A DNA stretch of 64,000 nt from Chaetorhynchus papuensis (Eukaryota; Chordata; Aves; Passeriformes; Rhipiduridae), in contig VWYX01000252.1 of the NCBI GenBank assembly GCA_013396525.1, positions 714,364-778,363 of the forward strand. The letters are read 5' to 3'. The notes under the pieces are model-generated. The model saw only the letters and a program-made list of their open reading frames with translations, was not told where the DNA came from and searched no databases. Below are positions 1-13,300 of this stretch, piece after piece. The translations under genes were made by a program, and so were the position numbers. Within the stretch, counting starts at the first letter, position 1. Each line of letters opens with the position of its first letter.

Positions 1-420
1 CCGGTCCCGGTCCGGCCGCCCTCGCGGTCCCTCCCCGCGCACGCGACTTGCCGCCGGTGCGTCCTCCCAGCCGCCGCCTCCATTATCCGCCTCCCGCCGC
101 TCCCGCGCCCGCGGCGGGGCGGGATGCGGTGCGCACAACCCGCTGCCGGGAGCGAGGTAGGATGGATGGGGCCGGGGGCTCCCGGTGCGCCCCGGTGCCG
201 AGGATGCTCGGCGGGGTGACGCATGCTTCCCCGGGCGCGGGGGCTCGAGGGGGCTGGGCTGCCGGCCCCTCCTGCGGGCCCGGCGGTGGGTGCCGCGCAC
301 CGGCCCTCCTCCTTCTCCTCCTCCTCTTCCTCCTCCTCCTCCTCTTCCTCCCTTTCGCTGCTGTTGGATGCCCAGGCGGAGCTTGGGGCGGCGGGCCCGG
401 CGCGAGGCCGTTCGCCGGCA
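1..420. promoter_or_regulatory. KMT2A: CpG-rich segment, probable edge of the KMT2A 5' CpG island
   Basis: The first 420 bases are very GC-rich with many CpGs, unlike the AT-richer sequence that follows. Since KMT2A exon 2 lies downstream at 7251, this is most simply the 3' flank of the CpG island around KMT2A exon 1. I looked for the end of exon 1 (the RRFRAVF region and the Gly-rich stretch ending in GSE) and did not find it in any frame. A GSE-like codon trio precedes a gtagg at about 152-160, but the codons before it do not fit the family. Exon 1 is therefore probably just upstream of the window. Confidence 0.5.
304..353. repeat. 50-nt uninterrupted pyrimidine tract
   Basis: Every base from 304 to 353 is C or T, mostly CCT and CTT units. 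Such homopyrimidine-homopurine tracts can form triplex (H-DNA) structures. It lies within the CpG-rich start of the window. Confidence 0.85.
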
Positions 421-439
421 CTCAGAGCGCTGGCTCTCC

Positions 440-548
440 TTTTTTTTTTTCTTTTGGTTTTTTGGGGGGTTTTGTGGGTTTTTTGGTTGGTTTTTTTTTT
501 TGGTTGGTTGGTTGGTTTTGGTTTTTTTTGTTTTTGTTTTTGTTTTTT
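440..548. repeat. Low-complexity T/G-only tract
   Basis: Over 109 nt this stretch contains only T and G except for a single C near its left end and one at 451. It includes T9-T11 runs, a G6 run and several TTGG units. The strand asymmetry is extreme: no A on the plus strand. Confidence 0.85.
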
Positions 549-3500
549 AGTTGCTCTTCTTCCTGCCTTCATTTTTTTTTCTTTAAGCTTTTCTAAGGCA
601 GCCGGAGTGGGAGTGCGGCAACAACCCACCTATTGACAGAACAGGGAAGACATGATGGGGGTGTGTTACTACGAGCCGCAGCGTTCCTTTCCCCCAGTTG
701 TTTTGCATCGCTCGTTAGCAGCATCCTTGCGCCGGCAAGAGAATTCCCCAGGTCCTTTGTACCAGGAGGGCTTTATTGATTTTTGAAGGGCCAGTTCTGT
801 CTCATCTTCTCCAGGCAGGTTGTCAGCTGTAGGGTAGGTGGATGTATCTTTGTATTTTGCCTATATGAAGAGCAGTTGTTTTCCTCTCCCATCGCTGACC
901 ATAGCAGAGTTTATTAAAATGCACATGAAAATATAGTTTTCCTGTGTCTTTCTGGCCTGGTTTTGGCATTTTCTATTGGGTGCCTTGAAGTGGAGCTCTT
1001 CACTCATGGCTGAGCTGGAGGAATTCTTTGCCTGCAGAGTAGCAGCTCCCGTGGGCCACGGTGCTGGAGGAATGGGGTTGTGTTTGCACACACAGAGCTG
1101 AGCATGGGGACACTCCAACCCTCACCTGTGCAGACTTTGGGGTGTGAGTCGCACTGCTCTCATTAACACCATTGTCTCAGGGGCTGCACTTTGGAATACT
1201 TCTCTTTTTTGGTGTTTGCAGTAGACATGGCTTGATGGAATTCATGGAGTCCTCTGGGAAGCAGTTAATACCTCACCAGGCTAGTTCAGGGACAGAAATG
1301 ACTGAGAGCTGGCTAACCAAGCTGACCACAGAATTAACAGTCCAGGAGGTTTTTCATGTCGGGGAGGCAATTGCTTTGTTTCTTTTCTTTTTCTTTCTTT
1401 TTTTTTTTTTTTTTTTCTAAGATGACATTAGCCTGTGGTTTGTTGTTTCATTCTAGTTGTCTTAAAGTATATTCTTGCATCTCAAAAAAGCCCTAAAATG
1501 TCTTTGAGATATCTTTTTGAGTTTGGCCTTTAGGGTATTTTTGCTTTAAAATAAAATAGCTTGAATGCGTTCCAGGTATGGCAACTTGATTAACACAGGG
1601 TCTCCTGGATTTTAAGAATTCTAGTTATTACATCACTTTTCTATTTTGCTGCTAAACACTTCTCTCTAATAACATTGCATACAGTAGAAAGTAATGATAA
1701 TCATTTATTTGTGGCTTGGTGTTTGTAGGTTGAGTTTCACCTGACCCCTCATGAGCCAGATGGGGCAGACCCCAGGTGTTTTCCCTCGCTCTGGATTTGC
1801 AGCATGTTGGTGCTCTTTAGCATACTCAGAGAGGATCCTCACGAACATTCAGATTGAGTTAACTCACCCAGTTGGTTCCTTTCCTTTGGTGATGCGTAAG
1901 AAACAAAACACTTTTGCATCAAAGGACATACTTACCCTGGCTGGTGCCTTGTGCTCTCGTCGTAGTCCTAGTGAAGATAACCGTCACCAGAGGCTGCTTT
2001 TCTGTCCTGCAGTACAAGTTCTCTGTGAGCTGGGGGTGAGGGTGTGAAAAGAGCTCTGGCAGATGTAGGAAGTCAGCACATGGGTGCTGCCTGTGGTCTC
2101 TCCAGAGGAGAGGGCAGCTGTGTGCAGTGCAGCAGCGGTGCAGTTTCTGCTGCCCATATGGCAGCTGCTCTGGGGGAGGTGTTCTTCTAGAATGGGGGTT
2201 TCCAGGAGACCCCTTCATATTAGGTCTCACCATGTCCTCTCAGTAACTGCCTGGTGCTTGTGCTGTTCTTTTCCACAAGGTTGAGGGTCCTTCCTGAACC
2301 AAGCCAATTACAGTCTTCAACCGAGCTGGCATTCCTCATTAGGAATAAACTCTGGGCAGTTGCTTCGAGGTCAGGAGCCAGTGGCAATCAGAGGAAGAAG
2401 CTGTGTTACCTTTTTATGTACAACTTCTGCTCTGCATGCTTATTTTTTGTCTACCTCATTCTTGTGTGCACTTGTGTAGGTACCTGTTGAAATTGGGTAT
2501 TACCACCAAGTTAGATGCAGGAGAAATGTTGTCCAGAACAAGTATTAGACTTAGTCTTTCCCTTGTCTCCTTGGCAGTTTCGTAGTACATAGCAGACTGC
2601 ATTTCTCATTTAAAAGGTACCTGAATTCTGGGGTGTCAGGGCATCCTCCTCAGATTCAGGTCACTTTGTACAAGCCCTTGTCTTCTGCTGCAGCTCAGTG
2701 TTGCGCTGAGTTATCTAGTTATCTTGAAACCAGCTCACATTAAAGAAGGCACATTCTGATACTTGATTTTAACACCACAAGAGTTGCTGGGGGGACTTTC
2801 TGCACAGTGAAGCTGTAACTGGTTGAACAGTAGCGTTTGTACTGTGTGGTGACCTTTCAGCTTGGTATGAGTGGCACTGTAGGAATAAGAAAAACTTGGT
2901 TGCGTTTTCTTGATTCGTTATGTCAATATTAGGTATAAAAGAAGCATAGACGTACTTGTTAAATATCTGCTCTGCCTGTCAGTTTAGAGCTCCCTGTCCA
3001 TCCCTGAAGTGGGATTGAAGCTTTGGGACATAAAGTTGAGAGTGTGCTGGATGCATGCTGACAGTTACCTCCATAAGTCTGTATTGGCTGAAAGTTGCAG
3101 AAGCTCGAGTTTGGCAGTGGGATGTGGTGGTGATGGTGGTGTCCCTGGTAGCACTGCTGTAATTATACGTGGGGTATAATGTTTTATGAGGTGAATGTTG
3201 GAGCTGTGGATGTTCACCAATGGCTGGCATGTTTGGAAATGGTCCATGGAAATAGATCCATGTCCTGGGGATAAGGAGTAGCTTCCATACTGCCACCAGG
3301 GTCATGCCTGAGCTGGAAGTATAGATAATTTCTTCTGTTTGTCTCAAAGCTTCCTCTCCTAGTGTTAAGTTGAATGGTTGCTGTCAAACTGCTTGAGTGT
3401 TTAATGTGTGAGTTGGAGGTGTAGAGCCTTTCCTGTCACGGGTAAGGTGGTCACTGCATGTGAACGGGGACGGGACTGCTGCAGGTATTGATATCTAACA

Positions 3501-6500
3501 AGAGGCACGTGGTGAGGATGATGCAGATCATGGCCCAAGAGGTGGAGGCTCCTTCGTGCACTTTCCTTCCCTTCCTGAAGATTTGGGTGCTGCTTTGTCA
3601 GATGTGTGAAAATAAAAGTATGTTTTAACCATCTTGGTGATGTTTCCATTTCTGTGGTTTGGTCAGCTTTCTGCAGTGCTCCAAACCCTCAGAGGAGTGG
3701 TTTTGGGAAGTTTGTTAGGAGTTTGGGAAGCTGTTTTCAAATGAAAGGTGGTGTGGCTCATCCCACAGCTGTGACAGACCCACCCTGAGCCTCAGCCCAG
3801 AGCAATATATTCTTTCTAATTCTAAAAAAACTAGACTCTGGAAGCTGCAGCCCTAATCACCATTGTATTGCCATGGGTGATGCCTGAGGGTATGGCTGCA
3901 GTGGTGTAGTTTGGGGGTTGTCATGTGGAGGGGACCAAGTCAGGAGCTGTTCTGTGCTCTCAGGATGTTCTCTGTAGGTCGGTGCTGCTCCAGCAAAGTC
4001 TGTGCATCGCTCCTGGTCAGAGCTTTCGTTGAATTAAGCATTGAAAGGACGAATGTCCTCTCATCTGAATTGGTGCATAACGGTTACCCCAAGTGCTCAG
4101 CTGTTTATTATTGAAGTTGCATCACAAGTAATGGCTTGGGAAGCATCTCCCTGAACTCCCAGCAGACTCCACTCTGCTCCCAGTACCCGGTGTTTGTCTT
4201 GGGGTTACTAACTGCCAACCTCCAAGGGTGTTTACTCTGGTGAAAGCAGAGGAGTCTGGTAGATATTGTGCTGCAGTCACTAAGCAGGCATCTGAATGAG
4301 CTTCTAAAAATAGCTTATCCCTTTCCAAGAAAGTGAGGTGGTGTCTAACTGGGACCAAGCCCAGGATGGGGAGTGGGAAGTACAGCATTGGTCAGGTGAC
4401 TCTATTGTAAAATAAAATTTTTCAGGTGCTGATTGGAGTGGCTGCATTGCTCGTTTAGTGCTGGTGACAGTCCCATGCAACTGCACAGATCCATAGTAGC
4501 GTGGTTTATACTGTTATTCCTCGGACAGAGATCAGAACATCAGTTAATGCCTGCAGGATAGTTTCTCCTTTGAAGGTGGATTTTCCTCCGAGATCTTTAA
4601 TTGGAAATTCTTTGAAAAGTAATATTGCTCAAGAGCATTGTGCTGGATATTTGCTTGCAGCTTCTCTGTTCTTTAGTAGCTGGGTTACTTCAGGAAAAGT
4701 CCTCCTTCATCTGCGCACAACTCTGAGGTTGAACCCAGTTGGGATAGTGTAATGTCTGAGTGGGAGATGTATGTGGAAGCTCTGCAGCCCACAGAGAGAT
4801 CATCCCATGCTTTCTTGGTTAGTCTTCACGTCTGGCACGAGGCAAGCCTTCCCTCATCCTTTAATGTATAATCCTGAGTGGCCTTTTTTGCATTGCATTA
4901 TTCTTTTCCAGGTAAATGAGGCCATGTTCAAAATCTTTACGGTTTTTAATCACTCTCCATCTGTCATGTTTTATAGTCATTTCTGAAAAACTGGAAGGAG
5001 GCTGTTCTGCCTAGTTTGCCTCAAAGCTGCATTTTGGCATGTGATGGCCAACTGGATGGTTTAGCCTGGCACGTGCTTAGTGGTACTTGGTGGTTTTCTT
5101 GATCTTCTCTGACAGGTCACAGGGTTGCCTTCTCAGGTAGTGACAGCAACCATTTTGAGGTCACCAATACACTCAGGAATGTCACCGAACAAGCAAACAC
5201 AAGTGACATATTGGTCATACTACTTGCGGTTGTGTAAATGAAGCAAAAGTGACCGTTTTGTGGAAGGAGCCTTTTTGCTGTAGACGCTTCTGGTGACCGC
5301 TTGGTAAGAAATGGAAAAAATTATCATTCCCAGGCTATTGGGCCAAAGCCAGAATTAATGTATCCCATTGGAAAAGTAAGATAACAGAGCTCAGTTTGAA
5401 AATAATGCAAGTTCTAATCGTGGGTTATGACAGGTGATTGTCAAAAATATGGCAAGTACTGGTTTAGTAGTCAGAGATAAAATAATAATGACTGTTAAGA
5501 CCCAGAATAACAAAATGAAGAAAAGATCTGTAGCAGCCACAGGAACTTGGAGGACAGTGCAAGTCAGGAAATCACACAGGGTGAGCAGCTGATCCTGTAG
5601 CATTTCTAAACCTGACTGTTCTTAGGTACTTGTTATTTCTCTGTGCCTTCTCTGGGTTTCAGCCCACACCTGTCTCCGCTGACAGCCTCTCCCTCTGTCA
5701 GGGCTGGGGACCCCTTCCCTGCCCACGCCCACAAAGGCAGTGCTGCTCCACACAGCAGTGTTTACATCCTGCTGGAGCCCACGTGCTCTGGAGCAGCAGG
5801 CAGGCGTGACCGGCCGTGTATCCGCAGTGCTGGGAGCGGGCAGCTGGGCACTCCCACAGCTGCTCTTGCTCCGCTTGCAGTGCTGCAGGACTGAACTTTG
5901 GAAGCAGTAGCTTCTCCCTTTCTGGGAATGGCCTTCAGGGGTTCTGCGTGATGCAAGGTGCCTCAGGCAGAAGCAATATCTTGTGGCATCATTTTATTTC
6001 TTTTATGCTGCTTTATCATTGCTTTTTCTGGTTTTCTTGTCATCTCTGCTGCAAGTGCAAAGAGCAGATAGGCATCAGGGATGTGAGGAGGGGCAGGGCC
6101 ACCCCCCGCTCCAGCAGGTGTATGTGCTGGTGATGGCTTACAGCGATGAACTGCAGCCCAAGGGGGTACACGTTGTATTTAACTAGCCAGAGCATTATCT
6201 GCGTCTGGATGTCCCCCTGGTCAGAACATACTGTGTTTGAATTGTTTACACTGGGGCTCATCAGACACGAACCAGGCAGAAAATTTTGATTAGTACTTTG
6301 GTCTAAAGCCTTGCTGCTTTTCATCACATCATGACCCTCCTGTAGATGCAGGTGCGGGTCTACCAGACTGCAGTGTCAGTAGCCGAGATGCTCTTCCTGA
6401 TCTTCCCTGTAAGTAGATGAAGTAGGAATTCCATGTAAAAAAGATGAGGCAGAACACTCACTTTGTCCTTTCACAGTCCTGTCCCTTTTCACTTACAGGA

Positions 6501-7250
6501 TACTGTTCTTGCAGTGCCTGCCCTTCTCAGAGCTTAGTGGCCCCATCACACAATGCTTTGAAAAGAGGAGCAACAAGTGGCATATCTGTTTCCAAAGTTC
6601 GTGGGAAAGACTGACCAACAGAAATACTTGAAGTGAAAATGGATTAGGAAAGGTGGAATGACATATGAACAAAAAGATGTCACCACACATTTGGGTGGCA
6701 AATGAACTGGATTGACACAGACTCCCTGACACACCTGCCTCAGTGTGGACAGCGAGCCTTTAACCTCGTGCCTCTTTCAGAGGGAAGAGCTTCACAGCAG
6801 GTCAGGTTTTCATCAGTGAATTAAAAAGAGAAGATTTACATAAGTTTGCAGGAAGCTGGGCTACATTTGTACTGGAATAATACACAGAGAAACATTTATT
6901 TTGCTGGAGTGTGTCTTTAGGGTGGTTTGAATAATAGCTTAAAGGAGGAAAGCTTTGTTGTTTGATATGAGCAGCAGATTTTATGCATTAAGGGTCTGTT
7001 TCTGTATGTATTTGTCCTTTGTTTTCCTGTAACTCTTTCTGGTTGTTCCATAGCTGTAAACTGTAGTTGTTGTATATGTGTATATAAAAGTTTTATTTCC
7101 TTTTTAGCAATTGTTTGTTAGAAGAACAAATGCCAGTTTCTTTTTTGGGGAAGAAAAATCCTCTAGAATCCTTTTGTGCTTCAATCACAGTGGAGTCATT
7201 TCAACATTAATATCCACATCCTCAAACTTCCATCCTCTTTCTCATTGCAG
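549..7250 (+). other. KMT2A: KMT2A intron 1 (3' part)
   Basis: This stretch ends in a polypyrimidine tract and AG at 7249-7250 directly before KMT2A exon 2. All open frames in it are short and show no family resemblance. A pure T run sits at about 1396-1416. I see no transposon coding sequence, tRNA or other RNA gene. Enhancers could be present but cannot be recognised from sequence alone. Confidence 0.75.
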
Positions 7251-7320
7251 GATGAACAGTTTTTAGGTTTTGGTTCCGATGAAGAAGTCAAAGTTCGAAG
7301 TCCCACCAGGTCCCCCACAG
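7251..7320 (+). CDS. KMT2A: KMT2A exon 2
   Basis: A 70-nt exon encoding DEQFLGFGSDEEVKVRSPTR and a few more residues, the stretch that joins the N-terminal menin-binding segment to the AT-hook region. The acceptor is cattgcag and the donor gtaagt. The exon starts in phase 0, so exon 1 must end on a complete codon, as in mammals. Confidence 0.97.
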
Positions 7321-10300
7321 GTAAGTTCAAGTTGCAGGATTGGGTGTTGACTTTCTGGTTTTTTTTGTGGTAGTTTTGCTGTGCCTCTCCTGTTTGTTCC
7401 ACCAAATCTCATCCACCATAAAGCCACACCAGTCTTTAGATTCAATGCAGTTAGTTTTGGATTCTCTATGTCTGCTCTGTAAAGGAGCAGGGAAACTTTG
7501 AGTAAAAGAGTTATACTGATGAAACCAGTACTTGAAACCTCATGTCAGTGTTCTGGAGAGGCAGCTGTTTAACAGTAACGGTCTGAAACTGGTTTGGCTA
7601 CTTCAGTATCTTTCAGTGGACTCCTTGTTGCCTTATTGTCAATAAATGCTCTCACCAGAGCACTCTGCTCTTCCACCATAATCATCTGCTCGGCTTGGCC
7701 TCAACAGCAAACTCTGGTGGAGCGCCTTGCTAGCGCAAGGGAAGATCCAGAACTGAAATAGCTGGGCTTGGTGAGGGTGCAGTGAAATGCATTGATCAAG
7801 GTGAGTAATCAGGTCTTGTGCTTGATGGCTCCAAGTCAATGCCAAGTATTAACTGTGCTTCAAAACTAAAACCAGTTTTTAGTAAATGGTCTTGTATCAG
7901 CCTCCTGTTGGTCTTGCTCTCTTGACCTCTCCCTTGGCAGTGCAGATGGATGGCACTCAACAAAAAGGATTTTTTTTTTTCCTTTCAACCCTCTGTGATC
8001 TGCTTAAAAAAAAAAAATTAATGTGTTTAAAAGGTGATGTGTGCTCTTGAGAATTATTGCTCCCTCCCAACATGAGGTTGCTACTGGGCTTTTGCCATTG
8101 CATATGTAGTTGTTGGGAAAAGACAAGCTTGCATTTTTAAACAAATGATCTATGTGGTATTTTATGTGGGAAAAGAGGTTTGTTGGGAAGGTACTCTATA
8201 CATGTAGTGATAAAACTATTTTTATTTGTTGATTATCTGAAGCATTTTGGCAACATATGGGCAGCATGACTGATACTGAGTAAATACTTGTGTGACCTGG
8301 GTAATGCTTATCCCACACTTGGAGAAATTTAATATGTTCTCTGCATTCTCTACTTCCCTCTCAGTTAAGTCTAGTCCACGGAAACCTCGCGGGAGGCCCC
8401 GGAGCAGTTCTGACCGAAGTTCAGCTGTACTGTCAGACTCTTCATCAGTGTGTTCCCCTTCAAGCAAATCTGAAACCACATCCATGGAGAAAGTAAAGAA
8501 GAAGGAGTCGAAGAGTGGGGAAAAAAGACGAGGAAGACCTCCAACACTTACAAGTGTGAAGTTCAAATTGTCACAGGAGAAGGACACATCGGACACTCAG
8601 AAGGGCAGCAAAGAAGAAAAAGAGAGTCTGAAAAAAATCAAGAGATCACCATCCACTACATTTCAGCAAGCAACTAAAATCAAGAAATTAAGAACTAGTA
8701 AGCTTTCCCCACTGAAATCTAAATTTAAGCCTGGGGCAAAACTTCAAATTGGGAGGAAGAGCGTTCAGATTGTGCGCAGGAGAGGCAGGCCACCATCCTC
8801 TGAACGTTTAAAGACTTCCTCAACTTTAGTCATAAACTCACAGCTGGAGAAGCCCCAGAGGATTCGCAAAGAAAAGGATGGCACACCGCCTCTCACAAAG
8901 GAGGAGAAGGCTGCTGTCAGACAGAGTCCACGCAGGATTAAACCCGTTAGGATTATACCTTCCACCAAAAGGACGGATGCTGCGATTGCTAAGCAACTCT
9001 TGCAGAGGGCTAAAAAGGGAGCACAGAAAAAGATTGAGAAAGAAGCAGCCAAACTGCAGGGCAGGAAGGGGAGAACCCAGCTCAAAAATATTCGACAGTT
9101 CATCATGCCGGTTGTGAGCGCGATCTCTTCGCGGATTATCAAAACACCCAAACGGTTTATTGAGGATGAAGACTATGATCCCCCTATTAAAATATCCAGA
9201 CTAGAATCCACACCAAACAGCAGGTTCAGCGCTACATCTTGTGGCTCCAGTGAAAAGTCCAGTGCCGCTTCTCAGCATTCGTCTCAGATGTCTTCAGATT
9301 CCTCACGTTCCAGCAGCCCCAGCGTGGATACATCTACGGACTCCCAGGCTTCTGAGGAGATGCAGATGCTTTCTGAGGAGCGAAGCAATACTCCAGAAGT
9401 TCACACTCCCCTGCCTGTTTCTCAGTCCCCTGAAAACGATAATGGTGATAGGAGAAACAGAAGGTTTTCAATAACAGAAAGAAATTTTGGCCAGAGGACT
9501 GCAAAAAAGCTGTCAGCCTTACCAAGCGTGCCGCAGCAGCAGTCCTCCTCCTCTCCTCCTCCCCCTTTGCTCACTCCCCCCCCACCGCTGCAGCCTGCTT
9601 CAAGCATCTCGGACCATACCCCTTGGCTTATGCCTCCAACCATACCATTAGCCTCACCCTTTCTTCCTGCTTCTGCCGCGCCAATGCAAGAGAAACGAAA
9701 GTCGATTCTGCGAGAGCCAACGTTTAGGTGGACCTCCCTGAAACATTCCAGGTCAGAGCCACAGTACTTCTCATCAGCAAAGTATGCCAAAGAGGGTCTT
9801 ATTCGCAAACCGATATTTGATAACTTCAGACCCCCGCCGCTGACACCAGAGGACGTTGGCTTTGCGTCTGGCTTCTCAACACCAGGTGCGACAGCTCCCA
9901 CACGTCTCTTTTCACTGCACTCTGGAGCCAGGTTTGATATGCACAAGAGAAGTCCTCTGCTGCGAGCGCCACGATTCACGCCAAGTGAGGCCCACTCCCG
10001 GATCTTCGAGTCTGTAACTTTGCCCTCATCAGTCGGCCGCTCCGCTACAGGGACCTCTGCCACAGGCACGTCCTCTCGGAGACGGAAGAGGAAAGCGTTC
10101 AGCCCCATCCGATCAGAACCCAGATCTCCTTCGCACTCCATGAGGACGAGGAGCGGAAGGCTTAGTACCTCTGACCTGACAACTCTCACCCCACAGTCTT
10201 CTGTCTCTTCCTCATTAACTAGTATTTCAGTTAGTTCTCTTGCCACTAGTGCCTTAAATTCAACTTTTACTTTTCCCTCCCATTCCCTATCGCAGTCTGG

Positions 10301-13300
10301 GGAATCAGCAGAAAGAAGCCAGAGACCAAGGAAGCAGACGAGCACTCCAGCGGAGCCTTTCTCATCTGGTAGCCCTACTCCTCTCTTCCCCTGGTTCACA
10401 TCAAGTCCCCAGACAGAGAGAGGCAAAAACAAGGACAGGGCAGCAGAAGAACTCTCCAAAGATAAAGATGCTGACAAAGGTCTGGAGAAGGACAAGAGCA
10501 GAGAGAAGGATAGAGAGAGAGAAAAGGAGAACAAACGGGAGTCAAGGAAAGAGAAAAGGAGAAAAGGGTCAGAAATACAGAGTAGCGCTGCTTTGTTTCC
10601 TGTAGGTAAAATGCCCAAAGAAAAAGTCAGCGAAGACGCTGCAGCATCATCATCTACCAAAAAAACTGCCGGGCGGAAGAAGTCTACAGCAGTAGATCCC
10701 GCGGCAGACGTTTCCGCTGCTGCTCTGGTAGATATGGCAGCTGTCAAAACCAAAACATCCAAGAAAGGTAGAGGGGGGCTGGACAAATCAGACCTGGACC
10801 TCAGCTCCACCGTGCCATCTTTAGAGAAGGAAAAAGCTCTGCGTCTTTCTGCTCCTTCATCAAGCACTGTTAAACATTCTGCTTCCTCCATCAGTTCTAT
10901 GTTGGCTCAAGCAGACAAACTGCCAATGACTGACAAGAGGGTAGCCAGTCTTCTGAAAAAGGCAAAAGCCCAGCTGTACAAGATTGAGAAGAGCAAGTCA
11001 CTCAAACAAGCAGATCAGCCAAAAGCACAGGTATTCCTTTTTCCAAGCTGGGTTTTTTGCTAGAGTGCATCTTAATTTGAACTTGTCCTGAAAGTCACGA
11101 GTAGCTTTTGTATACTGAGTGTGAAGAATTAATGTGCCAAGCTAAGCAGCTGTTAGTGCAACAGATGGCAAACGACCTGAAAACAAGGAGCCCTGGGCAG
11201 AAGCTGAGGGGAAGAGGGACCTGCTGTGTAGTCAGCTCAGAGGGGAGCTACATGCATTTTGGAGACCAGTACAGCATAGCTGCTTATTGGGTTTTCTGTG
11301 AATAAATCTAAGCAAAGCGATTATCTAGAGTAGTACTCGCTCTGAAAAGCGTGTTTCCAGCAAAATGCAGTGTCTGTCTTGGCCTTGATGTTTCTTGGGG
11401 GCCCTCCTCGAGTGTAAAGCTGGCTTCTGAAGAGAAAGTTGTTCCTTGATCTTTCTCTCTGTTTTTTAACTTTATGCAGTGATCTCTCACTTATGGGAGG
11501 GAGGAAAATCTATTGGAATTTTGCATCTGATTTGGGGAACTGCTTCCTACCACTTTCCTCTTTTCCCTCTTCCCCACCCCAAAACCACCCTTTTCTGCGG
11601 CCCTCTTTACCTGCCAGAAAGGGAGGTGAGATACGTTTTCAGGGAACACTTTGTATTTAAATTTTTGCTTTTCGTGGCAGCACTAGTGTTGAAAATCACT
11701 AGTACATACTTCAAATAGAGAAGCCTTCAGCTGTTTGTCTCCGAAATGAAGATGCCCATGCATCTGTATGACTGGTCTGGTACAGCAGAATCCCACATTC
11801 TCACAGTTGCTTGTTTGGGACAGTTCTTTCAGTGGGTGATATTCCAGAATCTTACCAAAACATGGAAAATTGCACTAAAATGCTCCATTTGTTTAGCAGT
11901 AAACCCAAGCCCCTCCTCTGAAACATCAGCAGCTGCAAAGCTCTCAAACAGCCTCATCTACTACTGGCTTCTGCTGGATCAGTCAGCACCAGATGCCGCT
12001 CCAATTCCAGTGGACTCTTGATTTTTTTTTATGTCAGTGTCTTGATAACGTGGCTTCATGAGCAAGTTGGCTTTCCTGTAGTGGACAGAGACTAACCTTG
12101 TAATTCCAATTGAGTCAAACCATTTGTTCTCTTGCATTTATCCTTCCTTGGATAACTGAGGCTTAGAGGGCCGAGTCCTTGTTTTTATCCTGATTCTTAC
12201 GAAGTGCAAGCTAAGATACAATTTGCTAAGAAGTTTCCATTACATGTTTCTCAGCCTCGTTTTGGTAACTTTCTTAGGAATACTGTCTGCTCTCATATTC
12301 TGAAATCTAGGGGCAAGAGAGTGATTCATCAGAAACGTCAGTCCGAGGACCACGAATAAAACATGTTTGCAGGAGAGCAGCTGTTGCACTGGGCCGCAAG
12401 CGAGCAGTGTTTCCTGATGACATGCCCACTCTGAGTGCCTTACCATGGGAAGAGCGGGAGAAGATACTGTCTTCCATGGGGAATGATGGTGAGTTAGGAT
12501 TTCTAGTTTTCATCTGTGGGTCCATATAAAGTCAGCTTCTGTGACTGCTTAAAATGAGGACTTCAAGTGATTAACCAGGGAAAGTATGTTAAAGAGCTCT
12601 GGGCTCTCTGTTACAGTGCCACTCAAACAGGGTTAATCCTTTAAGCTATTCAGAATTGTGTTAAATACGTGTGTTCTGCACCAAACCTGTGTCCTGCCAA
12701 GGGGCATGTGTGCATGTACACGTGTGCACACGTGTATACACAGAATCACATGTATCTGTGTGGCTCTGCAGATGAACTTAGGCTCCATGGGCTAAATTAG
12801 ACACTCCTGAAACATTCTTTGACATCAGGAAATTCACGTTAGAAATGTTCTTTTGGTAGATAAATCATCGATAGCTGGCTCAGAAGAGGCCGAACCTCTT
12901 GCTCCACCTATCAAGCCCATTAAGCCGGTTACCAGAAACAAGGCACAGCAAGAACCTCCGGTGAAGAAGGGCCGGCGCTCCAGGCGCTGCGGGCAGTGTT
13001 CGGGCTGTCAGGTTCCAGAGGACTGTGGTCTCTGCACTAACTGTCTAGACAAACCCAAGTTTGGTGGGCGCAATATAAAGAAGCAGTGCTGCAAGTAAGT
13101 GTGTCTGAGACTGTTGAGCTAATCCGTGCTGAGTGGGATAAGTGTACCCATGCTCTGAGCCAGGAACAGCAGGTTTGCCCTGTGTCGTGGGCTTGGACTG
13201 AGCTTGACCTGGGCTGAGGCTGGATCAAAGCAAGGGACTGTAAAAAGTTTGAGAGTCTAAACCACAATTCAAGGTGCAGTTTTTATGAGCTCTTTCTCTG

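Noticed and set aside
120..160. Possible end of KMT2A exon 1 (codons GSE before gtagg)
   Set aside because: The preceding codons (GMRCAQPAAG) do not match the conserved exon 1 sequence, so the three matching residues are probably coincidence.
48..636. Phe/Leu-rich open frames at the window start
   Set aside because: They come from the pyrimidine and T/G tracts. Low-complexity translation is not evidence of a membrane protein.
9422..10891. Long open frame (489 codons) on the minus strand
   Set aside because: It lies entirely inside KMT2A exon 3 and mirrors its Ser/Lys/Glu-rich codons. The plus-strand protein is clearly KMT2A.
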